A stretch of DNA of 64,000 nucleotides from Acetatifactor muris (lineage in GTDB: Bacteria > Bacillota > Clostridia > Lachnospirales > Lachnospiraceae): positions 62,001-126,000 of the forward strand of contig NZ_JANJZD010000002.1 of NCBI RefSeq assembly GCF_024623325.1. The letters run 5' to 3'. The notes under the pieces are model-generated. The model saw only the letters and a list, made by a program, of their open reading frames with translations. It had not been told where the DNA came from and searched no databases. Positions 25,158 through 35,224 of the stretch are shown one piece after another. A program made the translations under genes and the position numbers. Positions within the stretch are counted from its first letter, which is position 1. Every line of letters begins with the position of its first letter.

Positions 25158-26330
25158 TTATCTTACCTTTGCTTTTACTTTTGCTGTGTCACTGTAAACC
25201 AGTGCAAATGCATAATAGGTATTCGTTTCAAAAGTGATGGTCTTCGAATCAGAGTCCAGATCCTCCAACACAAGGGGGCTTCCGCCTTCCGTTACACTGA
25301 TCATCCTGAATGTCCTGCCATCTGCCTGCAGCGCCTCCGGAATCGTCAGTGTAATCCTTACTTTGTCTTCCATCTGAGATACCTTTCCTCTCTCAGAGGG
25401 AAAAATATTATATGTTCTGCCAATGGTATAGTCCCCAAGTACGGATTCAAAGGAAGCAAAGCACATCAACCCCTGAACGGAATTCTCTATCCTGACCTCA
25501 TAAGCATTATTCGCATCCGCGGTAAACTCTATTTCCTCGCTGCCGCAGGCAGCATACAGTTTCAGCTCTTCCTCCGAGGGTTCCCATTTTGTATGCTCCT
25601 CTTCCCGTACTGATGCCTCCGGATTCACAGGAATCAGCGCAGACCATTCACTGTCCAGATATTTCATAATATCTCTGCTGAGTGTACAGACTCTTACCGA
25701 ATAACTTATTCCCGGTTTCATCTGCTGACCGAAGTTAACTGTACTTTGATTCGTTCCCCACTGTGAAACCTTTCTGTTGCCTGACCACAGCTCATAATTA
25801 AATCCATAGTCTGTCCCCAGAACATATCCGGATCCCTCGTTCTCCGGCAGAGTACATGACACAACACCTTCTTTGCTTACGCTGACCACAGGGGCCGGAA
25901 GCTTTGTATCCGGCTTCACATACTCGAACTCTCCGCTGCGCTCCGATAAGCTTGAGCCGCTGTTGTTTTCCAGGTACACTTCAAACGTATAAGTTCCCGA
26001 CTCCTGCATTAAATGATAAAGGTCAAATTTGATTTCTCCTCCGTTCACAGTTGTGCCGGGATTATATGTCAGTCTGTTCCCATCCGGAGTATAAACATAG
26101 GCTCTTACTCCACACCGCCCATTGGGATTCGTGAAGATCCCCTGTCCCTTCTCATTCCATTTCAGATCCGTCGCCTTCGGAATCTCCTTCTTCTGAGCTT
26201 CCGCCGCTGTGGACAACTCTGCCTCCTGCTGCCCACTCTCTGCAGCCCTCACCGGAACGCCTTCATACCCGCTGCAGACCAGTACGGCTCCCCCCAATAC
26301 GGCTGCCAGCATTTTCCAACCTTTTCTCAT
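25158..26330 (-). CDS. Secreted protein with signal peptide and Fn3-like domains
   Basis: 390 aa from ATG 26330 (GGTGGAG upstream). Residues 1-28 form a signal peptide (MRKGWKMLAAVLGGAVLVCS, cleavage near VRAAES). Beta-rich repeats follow (AYVYTPDGNRLTYNPGT; YTFEVYLENNSGSSLSERSG; SYSVRVCTLSRDI), resembling fibronectin-III units, with a final domain containing VRITLTIPEALQADGRTF. No catalytic motif or sortase signal is seen. It resembles the extracellular half of the kinase at 22936, so the two may recognise similar ligands, though this rests on domain style only. Confidence 0.75.
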   Translation of the reverse strand: MRKGWKMLAAVLGGAVLVCSGYEGVPVRAAESGQQEAELSTAAEAQKKEIPKATDLKWNEKGQGIFTNPNGRCGVRAYVYTPDGNRLTYNPGTTVNGGEIKFDLYHLMQESGTYTFEVYLENNSGSSLSERSGEFEYVKPDTKLPAPVVSVSKEGVVSCTLPENEGSGYVLGTDYGFNYELWSGNRKVSQWGTNQSTVNFGQQMKPGISYSVRVCTLSRDIMKYLDSEWSALIPVNPEASVREEEHTKWEPSEEELKLYAACGSEEIEFTADANNAYEVRIENSVQGLMCFASFESVLGDYTIGRTYNIFPSERGKVSQMEDKVRITLTIPEALQADGRTFRMISVTEGGSPLVLEDLDSDSKTITFETNTYYAFALVYSDTAKVKAKVR

Positions 26331-26543
26331 GCCTTTCTCCACCTTTCTGATACGTACTTTGTGTTGCATAATATAAAACAACCTGTCATAAATCATGCAA
26401 ACCATAACTTATTATAGCTGGTTTTGTGTCAAAAAGGTCTGCCCACAGCAGAATTTACTTTAAAAAACAGTCCATCCCCATTCTGCCGCGCACAATCAAA
26501 TCCCCCATGGGGCAGCTCAACACAGCCCATGAGGGATATCAAT

Positions 26544-27976
26544 TTACTTCATCATCTCCCGCAGCACTTCCTTCGCCTTCTCCAGCTGATTGTCCGGATG
26601 GTCTTCACTGTTGTAATAGGCTTCTCCGTCGAATTCGCATACCACATCCGGCTCCACGCCGATGCCGTGTATGTTATTGCCCTTCGGCGTGTAATAAGCA
26701 CTGATGGTAACTTTTACCGCGGAACCGTCCCGAAAAGGAATAATCTGCTGTACAATGCCTTTTCCGAATGTGGTGGTACCTACAAGCGTCCCCAGCTCAT
26801 AATCTTTAATTGCTCCCGCCATAATCTCCGAGGCGCTGGCAGAGTTCATATCAATCAGCACCACCAGTGGTACTTTCAGCTTCCTGCTTCCGTCACAGGC
26901 GTATTCGGACCGCTTTCCGTTTTTGTCTTCCGTATATACAATCATTCCCTTGGGAAGAATCATCCTGGCCATTTCCACCACAGCGTTCAGGCTTCCTCCG
27001 GGATTTCCCCGCAGATCCAGAATCAGTCCCTTCATGCCGGAGCCTTTCGCCGTTGCGAGAGCATCGGCAAACTGATCGATGGATACCTCGTCAAATTCCG
27101 TGATCTGGATATATGCCATATCATCTTCCAGCATGGTATATTCCACGGTAGGTGTCTCCACCTGCCTTCGGGTCACACTGACTTCCAGATAGTCGGAAGC
27201 TCCCTCCCTGATAATGGTCAGAACCACATTTGTATCTTCAGGCCCTTTGATCAGGCTCACAACTTCCGTCAGAGTCATTCCATACGTTGCAGTCCCGTCC
27301 ACTTCATAGATCAGATCATTGGCCCGCAAATCCACCTCTTCCGAAGGTGCTCCTTCAATAGTCCCGCTGATCTTCGGAAGACCCGTAGCGGTATCCAGCT
27401 GAATATATGCGCCGATGCCATAGTAAATTCCCTCTGTCTGGTCCATCAGCACGGCAAGCTCTTCCGCAGAATAATACTCGGAATAAGGGTCTCCCAGAGC
27501 CGCTATCATCCCCTTGTAAATCCCGTCCTGAAATTCCTCATTCGTGACTTCCCCGAGATAAAAGTACTTATTGACGGTACTCTCCAGATTCTGCAGTTTC
27601 GTGATTACAGACTCATCGATGGCAGAGCCTTCCTTAAACTGGAACTGCTCATCTGGCTGTCGCGGGGCCTCCATCAGCTTCTGAATATAAAGTCCCAGAT
27701 AGCAGATGGCGAAAATCATCAGCGCCCCGGCAATCCCCGTAATCAGACCTCCGAAGAAAAGCCCTTTGCCGCTTCCTCTCTCCCCCCTTACCGGCTGAAC
27801 AGGACGGGGGGCACCGGATAACCATATCCCGGCCGGTTGTCATACATCCGATTGTTGTTCATCTGGTTACTGTACATCTGACCACTATTCACCTGATTGT
27901 CACGCCCTGAACCAGGCGGTATATCCCTGTTGTTTCCGGAGATATTGTCAAAATATGCATCATTTCTGTCTGTCAT
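26544..27976 (-). CDS. S41 C-terminal-processing peptidase, N-terminus frameshifted
   Basis: The frame from 27719 to 26544 encodes a PDZ domain (TGLPKISGTIEGAPSEEVDL) and an S41 protease core: GLILDLRGNPGGSLNAVVEM, and NSASASEIMAGAIKDY with the catalytic Ser, then GTTTFGKGIVQ with the Lys. The membrane anchor (GKGLFFGGLITGIAGALMIF) continues upstream in this frame without a start. The natural start, ATG 27976 (MTDRNDAYFDNISGNNRDIP, Asn-rich), lies in another frame and stops at 27788. Adding one C to a run of six Cs near 27806-27811 joins the two into about 477 aa. This may be a slip-prone tract, a real mutation or a sequencing error. It lies next to the M23 gene. Confidence 0.8.
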
Positions 27977-27995
27977 AACATTCACATCCTTCCTG

Positions 27996-29246
27996 CTATT
28001 CCTTCAGGTAATTCCATGGAGATACATAAGAACCATTCAGCCGCACACTGAAATGCAGATGATTTCCGGTGGAGCGGCCGGTGCTCCCCACCGCGGCAAT
28101 GGTATCTCCCCGTGCCACAATATCGCCATTCTTCACATACAGCGCCGACGCATGCATGTATATGGTATACAAGCCATCCCCATGATCAATGAAACAATAA
28201 TTACCCATGCTGGTACTATAGGCCGCCGCTACCACCTTTCCGTCATAAGCGGCATAGATGGCCGTCCCGGCCGGCGCGGCAAAGTCCACACCATTGTGAA
28301 ACTGTTCCACACCAAGAATGGGATGCATTCTCATTCCATAGTCATCGGACATTCTCGTATAGGAAGCCATGGGAAACTTAAACATACCACCATCATATTT
28401 CAGTACAGAAGCATTGCTTGCAATCAGCTTTCTTCTCTCCTCTGCCACCGCCGCCTCAAGAAGCTTGATTTCATCCTCCTGTGCCTTGATTTCCGCTTCA
28501 TATTCCTGAATGGCTTTTTCCTTATTATTGATATCTGCCTCGTAAGCAGTGATATCTCTATGTTTCTGTTCGATTAATTCCTCCAGGTTCTGCTGCTCTG
28601 CCTCCACGCCCGCTTTGGTCTCGTCCAGAATCTCCTTCTCCAGCTCCAGATCTTCCTTACACAATTCCACATATTCTCTGACCATCCTGTAATTCTGCCA
28701 CATTGCCTGGTCATAAGAGGCAACCCGCTCTTCATGGTCCGCCTTATTCAGGAAATCCCCCATACTTCTGGACTGCAGCAGCAAATCCAGGATACTGGGC
28801 GTTCCGGTCTCATACATTAATCTTATATGCACAATCATGGATTCCTTCTGGGTTTCTTCCCTTTCCAGAGCCTTCTCCAGTTCTTCTTCTGTCTGGCGGA
28901 TTTCCTCCTCTTTCGCACTGATCTGCGCTTTCAATGCGGCAATATTCTGTTCTATCAGTTCCAGCTCCCCGTCCAGCTGTCTCACATAATCTTTCAGATT
29001 GTCCTTCTGACTCTCCAGATTCTTTTTTATTTCCTTCAGATCGCTGAGACCGCCCTGCAGCGCTTTTTTCTCCTCTTTCTTCTGAGAAATCTGATTTTCT
29101 TTCTCCCGAATGCTTTCCGAGGTAACAGCGGAGGGTTTACCGGATGCGGACGCCTGTATTGGCAAAGCTCCCTGTCGCGACAGTATTCCTCCCCACAACA
29201 GAACCAGTCCGCACAATGCAAGGCATAATTTCCATTTTTTCTTCAT
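27996..29246 (-). CDS. EnvC-like murein hydrolase activator, M23 peptidase
   Basis: 416 aa. A signal peptide (KLCLALCGLVLLWGGILSRQ) is followed by long coiled coils at about 45-285 (KENQISQKKEEKKALQGGLS onward). The C-terminal LytM/M23 domain (300-416) contains HPILGVEQFHNGVDFAAPAG and STGRSTGNHLHFSVRLNG with zinc ligands H-x4-D and H-x-H, so it looks catalytically competent, unlike E. coli EnvC. Such proteins are controlled by FtsEX through their coiled coil and cut peptidoglycan during division or elongation. It follows ftsX by 11 nt, matching this role. Confidence 0.9.
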   Translation of the reverse strand: MKKKWKLCLALCGLVLLWGGILSRQGALPIQASASGKPSAVTSESIREKENQISQKKEEKKALQGGLSDLKEIKKNLESQKDNLKDYVRQLDGELELIEQNIAALKAQISAKEEEIRQTEEELEKALEREETQKESMIVHIRLMYETGTPSILDLLLQSRSMGDFLNKADHEERVASYDQAMWQNYRMVREYVELCKEDLELEKEILDETKAGVEAEQQNLEELIEQKHRDITAYEADINNKEKAIQEYEAEIKAQEDEIKLLEAAVAEERRKLIASNASVLKYDGGMFKFPMASYTRMSDDYGMRMHPILGVEQFHNGVDFAAPAGTAIYAAYDGKVVAAAYSTSMGNYCFIDHGDGLYTIYMHASALYVKNGDIVARGDTIAAVGSTGRSTGNHLHFSVRLNGSYVSPWNYLKE

Positions 29247-29257
29247 AGGCTCCTACT

Positions 29258-30214
29258 TTACACCCGCAAATGCTTTCTGACCGTCGTGATACTTCCCAGA
29301 AAGCCAATTCCCACACCCACGCCCACAGACACCGGTGTCAGCACATGAAATATCTCCTCCGCCGGCAGGAAATTCAGAAAATTGCTGAGAATGGAAAATC
29401 TCTCCGCAATGTAAGTCAGCGCATAATTATAAATGCTGTAAATCAGCCCCAGGGGCAGCATGGCTCCCAGAAGTCCGATCAACATCCCCTCCAGCACAAA
29501 TGGAGATCTGACAAAAAAGTCTGTGGCGCCGATATATTTCATGATATTGATTTCTTCCGAGCGAACAGAAATGCCGATCGCCACGGTATTGCTGATCAGG
29601 AAGATGCTGACTGCCAGCAAAATCACGATAATGCCCAGAGACACATAAGCGATTAACAGGTTGGCACCGCTGAGTGTGTCCGCAGTCAGCGCCGAATAAT
29701 TGACTCTGCTCACCTCAGGGAAGGACTCAAGCCATGTGACCAGCGCATTCTGCAGCGATACATCACTGAGGAAAATCTCATAGCTGTGATCCCCCTTTAA
29801 AGGGTTCTCCAGGAACCCCAGGGAATACGCCTGAAACTCTTCTCCAAATCTTTCTTTCGTAAAATTTTCCCAGGCTTCATCATCGGAGACGAATTTCACC
29901 TCCGAAACTTCTGCCCTGTTGGCAATCATCTGTCCGATCTCTTCTATCCTTTCGTCCGTAGGGAGCATTCCACCCTCATGAGTCTTGCCCAGTTTTTCGC
30001 ACTGATCCCATTCACTGTGGAAAAATACCGTTACAGATACTCCCTCCTCAGCTTTCATCACAATACTGCGGAAGTTCATCACAATGGAATAAAACAGACC
30101 GAACAGAAACAGGCATGCGGCTATCGTGGCAATGGAAGCAAGAGAGTACCACTTATTGCGGAAAATATTGACAAAGCCCTGTTTTATCGTGTAAAACAAA
30201 GTACTAATCTTCAT
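29258..30214 (-). CDS. ftsX: Cell division protein FtsX
   Basis: 318 aa from ATG 30214 (GGAGGAGAG upstream). The topology is typical: cytosolic start MKISTLFYTIKQGFVNIFRN, first helix about 20-40, a large extracellular loop (50-175), then three helices (LLIAYVSLGIIVILLAVSIF; SPFVLEGMLIGLLGAMLPLG; LTPVSVGVGVGIGFLGSI). FtsX forms the membrane part of the FtsEX complex, which transmits ATP hydrolysis to an M23 or NlpC/P60 hydrolase. Overlap with ftsE by 11 nt and the adjacent M23 gene support this. Confidence 0.95.
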   Translation of the reverse strand: MKISTLFYTIKQGFVNIFRNKWYSLASIATIAACLFLFGLFYSIVMNFRSIVMKAEEGVSVTVFFHSEWDQCEKLGKTHEGGMLPTDERIEEIGQMIANRAEVSEVKFVSDDEAWENFTKERFGEEFQAYSLGFLENPLKGDHSYEIFLSDVSLQNALVTWLESFPEVSRVNYSALTADTLSGANLLIAYVSLGIIVILLAVSIFLISNTVAIGISVRSEEINIMKYIGATDFFVRSPFVLEGMLIGLLGAMLPLGLIYSIYNYALTYIAERFSILSNFLNFLPAEEIFHVLTPVSVGVGVGIGFLGSITTVRKHLRV

Positions 30215-30950
30215 CGATATACTCTCCTCCTTCCGCATCGCTGATAATTATGCCCCGCTTCATGGTTATCACCCTCTTGTGCATGGCATTGACAATTTCT
30301 CTGTTGTGCGTAACCACAACCACCGTGGTTCCGTTCTGATTGATTTCTTCCAGCAATGTCATAATTTCCCAGGAGTTCTTGGGATCCAGATTACCAGTGG
30401 GCTCATCCGCCAGCAGAATGGAAGGATTGTTCACCAGAGCCCTGGCCAGTGCCACTCTCTGCTGCTCACCTCCTGACAACTGTCTGGTCTTTGCCTTATA
30501 TTTCCCGGCCAGCCCTACCGTGGCAAGAATGGTGGGAACATTTCTTCTGATTTCAATAGAGGGAACCTCGATAATCCGCTGGGCAAACGCCACATTTTCA
30601 TACACATTCCTGTCATTCAGCAGCCGGAAATCCTGGAATACCACACCCAGATTCCGTCTGAATTTCGGCACCTGTCTGTGCTTCAGCTTCTCCAGGTCAC
30701 TGCCCATTACATAAACACTGCCGCTGGTAGCAGTAAGCTCCCGCAGCAGAAGTTTAATCAGCGTGGATTTGCCGGAACCGCTGTCCCCTACAATAAAAAC
30801 AAACTCTCCCTTTCCTATCCCCAGTGTAATTCCATTGAGCGCCGGCGCCCCTTTGGAGTAGACCTTACTTACATTATCCAGGTAGATAATGCCATGATCC
30901 TCTATAAATTGTTCCCGCTTTTTCCAGGATAGTTCTCTTTTGGTCATCAT
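30204..30950 (-). CDS. ftsE: Cell division ATP-binding protein FtsE
   Basis: 248 aa ABC ATPase from ATG 30950 (GGAGG upstream). Walker A GDSGSGKST near 57, Q-loop VVFQDFRLL, signature LSGGEQQRVALARAL near 160, Walker B SILLADEPTGNLD and switch TVVVVTHNREIV are all intact. The N-terminal IIYLDNVSKVYSKGAPALNG is characteristic of FtsE. It acts with FtsX and the M23 protein encoded next. It lies 29 nt after the CdaR-like gene. Confidence 0.95.
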   Translation of the reverse strand: MMTKRELSWKKREQFIEDHGIIYLDNVSKVYSKGAPALNGITLGIGKGEFVFIVGDSGSGKSTLIKLLLRELTATSGSVYVMGSDLEKLKHRQVPKFRRNLGVVFQDFRLLNDRNVYENVAFAQRIIEVPSIEIRRNVPTILATVGLAGKYKAKTRQLSGGEQQRVALARALVNNPSILLADEPTGNLDPKNSWEIMTLLEEINQNGTTVVVVTHNREIVNAMHKRVITMKRGIIISDAEGGEYIDED

Positions 30951-30979
30951 TTTCCTCCATGCCAAAACCCGCCGCTGCT

Positions 30980-32065
30980 CTAAAAATCAGCGTTTTCCAT
31001 ATATTTCATGTACTTTACAACCATCAGTGCTATCTTGAAGGTAATGGCATCCTCAAAAATACGCAGGTCCAGCCCCGTACTTTTCTGCAGCTTATCCAGC
31101 CGATATACCAGAGTGTTCCTGTGAATGAACAGCTGACGGGATGTCTCAGATACATTCAGACTGTTTTCAAAAAATTTGTCAATTGTACTCAGCATCTCCT
31201 CGTCAAAGTCGTCCGGGCTTCTCCCCCCGAAAATCTCACGGATAAACATCTTGCACAAAGGGATGGGCAGCTGATAAATCAGACGCCCTATTCCAAGCTC
31301 ACTGTAGGCAATAATTTCTCTCTCATCAAAAAATATTTTGCCCACGTCCAGCGCCATCTTCGCCTCTTTATAGGAGCGGCTTACCTCCTTGATTTCCTGG
31401 ACCACCGTTCCATAGGCAACGCGCACATCCCGGATTCCCTCTTTTTTCAGATAGGACCACAGCGCCTTCGCCGCTTTGTCCATCTCTTTCAGGGAGTCTC
31501 CGTCCGTGAGCTCTTTTACAATAATGACATTGTTTTCATCTACTTCCGTCACGAAGTCCTTGCCGTTTCCCCTGTAGTGCGCTCTCGCCAGCTCCAGCAC
31601 ATTGCTGTCACGGCCGCCGGGCACCTCCACAATCAGAACCGCTCTGGGAACATCCGTCTGAATATGCAGCTTTTTGGAACGACTGTATATGTCCACAAGA
31701 AGCAGATTATCCAGAAGCAGATTCTTGACAAAATTATCCTTGTCAAACCGCTCTTTATAAGCCACCAGAAGATTCTGCAGCTGGAAAGCCGCCATCTTGC
31801 CGATGGTATAGACATCCTCCGCCGGGCCGCTGGCAATCAGTACATATTCCAGCAGCTGTTCATCAAAAATTTTAAAAAACTGGTACCCCTGTACTTCCTG
31901 AGAATCCGCCGGCGAAGCGGCAAATTCCACCGCTGCTCTGGATACGCTGCTCATGTCAACTGTAGAAGCCACCTCGTTGCCATCAACATCCAGGACACAA
32001 AACTCCACTCTAGCAATTCCCTTCAGCCCATCAATTGTGTTCTGCAAAATCTGATTTGATATCAT
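30980..32065 (-). CDS. CdaR/PucR-type transcriptional regulator
   Basis: 361 aa. The N-terminal sensor region (VEFCVLDVDGNEVASTVDMS) is followed by a GGDEF-like degenerate middle (VRVAYGTVVQEIKEVSRSYK, KEAKMALDVGKIFFDE, the CdaR pattern). The C-terminal PucR helix-turn-helix has ENSLNVSETSRQLFIHRNTL and VYRLDKLQKSTGLDLRIFED. Members regulate sugar-diacid or purine use, but the signal here cannot be deduced. It precedes ftsE on the same strand, and its own promoter should lie in 32066-32314, where an AT-rich stretch is present but no clear boxes were confirmed. Confidence 0.88.
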   Translation of the reverse strand: MISNQILQNTIDGLKGIARVEFCVLDVDGNEVASTVDMSSVSRAAVEFAASPADSQEVQGYQFFKIFDEQLLEYVLIASGPAEDVYTIGKMAAFQLQNLLVAYKERFDKDNFVKNLLLDNLLLVDIYSRSKKLHIQTDVPRAVLIVEVPGGRDSNVLELARAHYRGNGKDFVTEVDENNVIIVKELTDGDSLKEMDKAAKALWSYLKKEGIRDVRVAYGTVVQEIKEVSRSYKEAKMALDVGKIFFDEREIIAYSELGIGRLIYQLPIPLCKMFIREIFGGRSPDDFDEEMLSTIDKFFENSLNVSETSRQLFIHRNTLVYRLDKLQKSTGLDLRIFEDAITFKIALMVVKYMKYMENADF

Positions 32066-32314
32066 TAACCCCGCTCCTTTTTGCTATCCAGACCAACCCG
32101 TGTTACATACAGCGCTGTCCTGCCGCTCTCAAACCTGTAAATTTTCAAGGCAGTTGCTCTCAAATCATTTATGAAAAAACGTATAAATGTTCATCCGTCC
32201 CAATAATGGAAGCAAGCAACACCGTATACATACAAATGTACAAAAAATACAGTAAAAAAGCAATAGGTTTTTAATAACTTTAACAAAAAAACTGTAAAAA
32301 ATACGAAAACCCGT

Positions 32315-32500
32315 TTATACCCTCATATCAAAATTCGCACCCACATATGGGTTCACACTCAGCTCCATTGCCGCAGCATCAATCATCTCCACGATTCCTG
32401 CCCCCAGCGCCTCACTGGTATCCATTGCTTTGCTCAGCACTGCCGTTCCTATCTGCGGCAGTTCAGTAACATTTGCCAGAGCCACACCTGTAATATCCAT
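32315..32500 (-). CDS. YjfB-family putative motility protein
   Basis: 61 aa behind AAAAGGAGG. MDITGVALANVTELPQIGTA and the end VNPYVGANFDMRV match the small YjfB family, found in motile Firmicutes and sometimes under sigma-D control. Mostly helical, no membrane segment. The role in motility is suggested only by the family name. It stands alone between the CdaR-like and S1-domain genes. Confidence 0.8.
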   Translation of the reverse strand: MDITGVALANVTELPQIGTAVLSKAMDTSEALGAGIVEMIDAAAMELSVNPYVGANFDMRV

Positions 32501-32549
32501 TTTGTTTTACCTCCTTTTATCCTTATATCTGCCTCGTACAGTTTACGCT

Positions 32550-33389
32550 TTAAACAGTTGCGCAGATACAATCTCCCTTAAATTCTATTTTTCTTTCTTT
32601 ATAAAGTTTCCCTACAGCCCGTTTAAATTCGTTTTTGCTCATCCCGGTCTCCTGTTTGATAAGCTCGGGAGATACTTTGTCATTAAAGGGCAGCACACCG
32701 TTCCGGTCCTGAATCATGGCATAAATCTTCTCCGCATCCCTGTCTATCTGGAGATAGGCTTTATCTCTGATACTCAATGTCAGTCTGCCATCCTCCCGCA
32801 CCCGGACCACCCTTGCACTGATATCCTTCCCCAGCTCCACCTTTCCGTACAGCTCCTTTTGCGGAATCAGGGCAGAGTAGAGATTATCCACCGCCACAAA
32901 AGCCCCAAAGTTGTCACTCATCTCATAGACACGTCCCTTCACTCTGTCCTCCGGGCCATAGGGACTGTCCGCACGCAGATTTTCATATACGTTCATGGTC
33001 GCGCACAGGCGGTCACTTTTATCTATATACAACGACACCAGCACCTTATCGCCCTGTTCCACCTTTCCCCGCTGCTGTCTGAACGGAAGCAGGAGATCCT
33101 TCTCCAGTCCCCAGTCCAGAAAGGCCCCGATTTTTCCTGTCTGTGCCACATACAGCTCCGCCACCTGCCCCATCTGCAGCTTCGGCTCCCGCACCGTGGC
33201 AATCAGTCTGTCACGGGAATCGCGGTATATAAATACTGTCACGGCCTCTCCGATTTCACTTTCTTCCGGCACCTGCTTTGCCGGCAGCAGAACCACCTCT
33301 GACTTTTCTTCGGGGGAAGCCGCCAGATATACCCCAAATTCTGCCTTTCTGACAATAAACAATTCCTGTTTTTCTCCCAGACGAATCAT
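32550..33389 (-). CDS. CvfB-like S1-domain RNA-binding protein
   Basis: 279 aa. It has three S1-like beta units (MIRLGEKQELFIVRKAEFGV at 1-60; GQVAELYVAQTGKIGAFLDW at about 75-130; GPEDRVKGRVYEMSDNFGAF at about 145-210). A C-terminal winged helix follows, with GVLPFNDKVSPELIKQETGM and KNEFKRAVGKLYKERKIEFK. This is the CvfB/YitL arrangement. CvfB binds RNA and affects virulence-factor expression in Staphylococcus. Cytosolic. It is 37 nt downstream of the thioesterase gene. Confidence 0.87.
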   Translation of the reverse strand: MIRLGEKQELFIVRKAEFGVYLAASPEEKSEVVLLPAKQVPEESEIGEAVTVFIYRDSRDRLIATVREPKLQMGQVAELYVAQTGKIGAFLDWGLEKDLLLPFRQQRGKVEQGDKVLVSLYIDKSDRLCATMNVYENLRADSPYGPEDRVKGRVYEMSDNFGAFVAVDNLYSALIPQKELYGKVELGKDISARVVRVREDGRLTLSIRDKAYLQIDRDAEKIYAMIQDRNGVLPFNDKVSPELIKQETGMSKNEFKRAVGKLYKERKIEFKGDCICATV

Positions 33390-33426
33390 ATCTTCCTCCT
33401 TCGGAGCCCCATTTATCCTTCGGCTC

Positions 33427-34128
33427 TCATGAAAATTCCACCACTACATAAGGTTTTCCCGCCTGATCCCGCAGGGCAACCACAAATCGTTTCTCTTCCT
33501 CCGCCACAAAAGGGAACAGCAGATCGTCGAGAAAAGCCTGCTTCTTATATTCTGCCCTGATTTGTCTCACCGCAAAATTCTCCGGCAGGAACTCCATCGC
33601 AATATTTACAAACTGCTGATTATTCACATGATAATTGGTATCCAGATGATGCTTTTTTACAGCCACCGTTTCCCTCTGCACAGTGTTCGCAGGAACAGCA
33701 ATTTTGCGGGGCATATATTCCATATCCAGCTTTTCTTCCAGGTGATACCCTTCCTTCATCTCCTCCGGAACAGCCGTCGGCTTTCCCGTCTCCGTATCCA
33801 GCAGGCTCCACAGCGAATTCGCCTTCGCAATATACTCTCCCCCGGCATCTATCATGGCAAAATTACGGGAACCCAGAAATCCCTTCATCTCATAGGGCAA
33901 TGTGCCAATGGTCACCTTTTCACAGAGCTTCGGATAACGCTCCGCCACAATCTGCCAGGAAGAAAGCACCCATACCATATGCCTTTCCTTCAGATAATCC
34001 AGCCCCAGTCCAAGGTCTTCCGACTGGAAAGTGGAGCAATCCTGAAAATAGTTGATAAGGGAAGCCATGGTAAGCTTCCCTTCACTGTCCGTCTCACTAT
34101 ACCTGATTCTGCTTTCAAATGTGTACAT
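33427..34128 (-). CDS. Acyl-ACP thioesterase
   Basis: 233 aa with two hot-dog folds. The N-terminal part contains IRYSETDSEGKLTMASLINY and FQDCSTFQSEDLGLG, and GSRNFAMIDAGGEYIAKANS is a central strand. The second half has KKHHLDTNYHVNNQQFVNIA, carrying the conserved His/Asn expected in FatA/FatB-type enzymes. The enzyme releases fatty acids from acyl carrier protein. Length and motifs are normal. It stands between the CPBP protease and CvfB-like genes with short gaps. Confidence 0.88.
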   Translation of the reverse strand: MYTFESRIRYSETDSEGKLTMASLINYFQDCSTFQSEDLGLGLDYLKERHMVWVLSSWQIVAERYPKLCEKVTIGTLPYEMKGFLGSRNFAMIDAGGEYIAKANSLWSLLDTETGKPTAVPEEMKEGYHLEEKLDMEYMPRKIAVPANTVQRETVAVKKHHLDTNYHVNNQQFVNIAMEFLPENFAVRQIRAEYKKQAFLDDLLFPFVAEEEKRFVVALRDQAGKPYVVVEFS

Positions 34129-34180
34129 AATGAACCCTCTCTGTCATTGAAAATCTTCAGTTGTCCGCTTTTCCTCTGCT

Positions 34181-35224
34181 TTACATTACCAGCTGGACAA
34201 TAATCATCACAATCCAGAAAAGGCAGTAGATTATCATACCCGCATTCAGAATCACGGTACGAAATCTCTTCCCCCGGGGAATTACAACCGCCCCCCGGTT
34301 CAGGACAAATCTCTTCTTCACCAGATTTACAATGATCAGAATACTTCCCGCAATCAGCATTCCCATCACAAAAATCAGGAAAACCATATACGCAATCCAA
34401 CCTCCCAGATGGTCCATGATATAGCCTGTCAGCGCCTCAATATCCATTCCATCCGAGACAATCCGCGTATATTCGTCGATATCCACCTTTTCCATCAGCC
34501 ATTTGCTGACCACACCGCCCACAAAGTTAATCATCATATGGAGGGCAATGGTAATCTTCAGATTCCCTGTCTTCACATACAGAAATGCCAGAAATATCCC
34601 AAGGGAAAAAGCATAGGCAAACTGGTTCAGATTTCCGTGGAACAGGCCGAACATCAGGCCTGACAGCAGAACGGCTACCCCTTCACCGTAGCGGACAGTT
34701 CTGTCCACAATCAGCTTACGGAAGATATACTCCTCCATAATCGGCGCACAGATCACCATCACAAGGAAAACCAGCCACATGCTGGTGGAAGATGCGATGT
34801 CAAGGATCACATTGTCCACTGAGCTGCCCTTTAGAATGCCGATTACAGTGGTTATAATATTACCCACGATGTTGGAAGCATACATGACGGCAAAGCACAT
34901 GACAGCAGACAGGATAAACGCTCCCGCCTTCATACTGCGTCGTTCCAGCCTGTCAGCCGGAACAATTTTCACCAGGACAATCAATAACGGCATTCCCGCC
35001 AGATACATGGGAACCGAAGAAAACAGCAGGGCCACATCCGGATTTGTCAGCCACCCCGGTCTCAGCACTCCCACAACAATGGCAGGAATCATCTGCACCG
35101 CATAAAGCAGAATCGTTCCCAGGACGAACATCCCGCCCAACATCGAAAAATGCTTCCTGGCTGCCTTAAGTTCACCCGCTTCGTTCCGGTTATCAACAGG
35201 CCCATATCCATTCATTCCATCCAT
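34181..35224 (-). CDS. CPBP-family intramembrane glutamic endopeptidase
   Basis: 347 aa with about eight membrane helices. The Abi/CPBP motifs are APIMEEYIFRKLIVDR (E-E-x3-R), SGLMFGLFHGNLNQFAYAF (F-x3-H) and LHMMINFVGG. An N-terminal extension (MDGMNGYGPVDNRNEAGELK) precedes the first helix. Such proteases process prenylated or bacteriocin-like peptides or act in stress; the substrate here is unknown. Start at 35224 has GAGGG upstream. Confidence 0.88.
   Translation of the reverse strand: MDGMNGYGPVDNRNEAGELKAARKHFSMLGGMFVLGTILLYAVQMIPAIVVGVLRPGWLTNPDVALLFSSVPMYLAGMPLLIVLVKIVPADRLERRSMKAGAFILSAVMCFAVMYASNIVGNIITTVIGILKGSSVDNVILDIASSTSMWLVFLVMVICAPIMEEYIFRKLIVDRTVRYGEGVAVLLSGLMFGLFHGNLNQFAYAFSLGIFLAFLYVKTGNLKITIALHMMINFVGGVVSKWLMEKVDIDEYTRIVSDGMDIEALTGYIMDHLGGWIAYMVFLIFVMGMLIAGSILIIVNLVKKRFVLNRGAVVIPRGKRFRTVILNAGMIIYCLFWIVMIIVQLVM

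Noticed and set aside
30959..32059. Long plus-strand open frame (366 codons) opposite the CdaR-like gene
   Set aside because: Mirror frame of a clearly coding gene; His/Leu/Gln-rich composition and no ribosome binding site.
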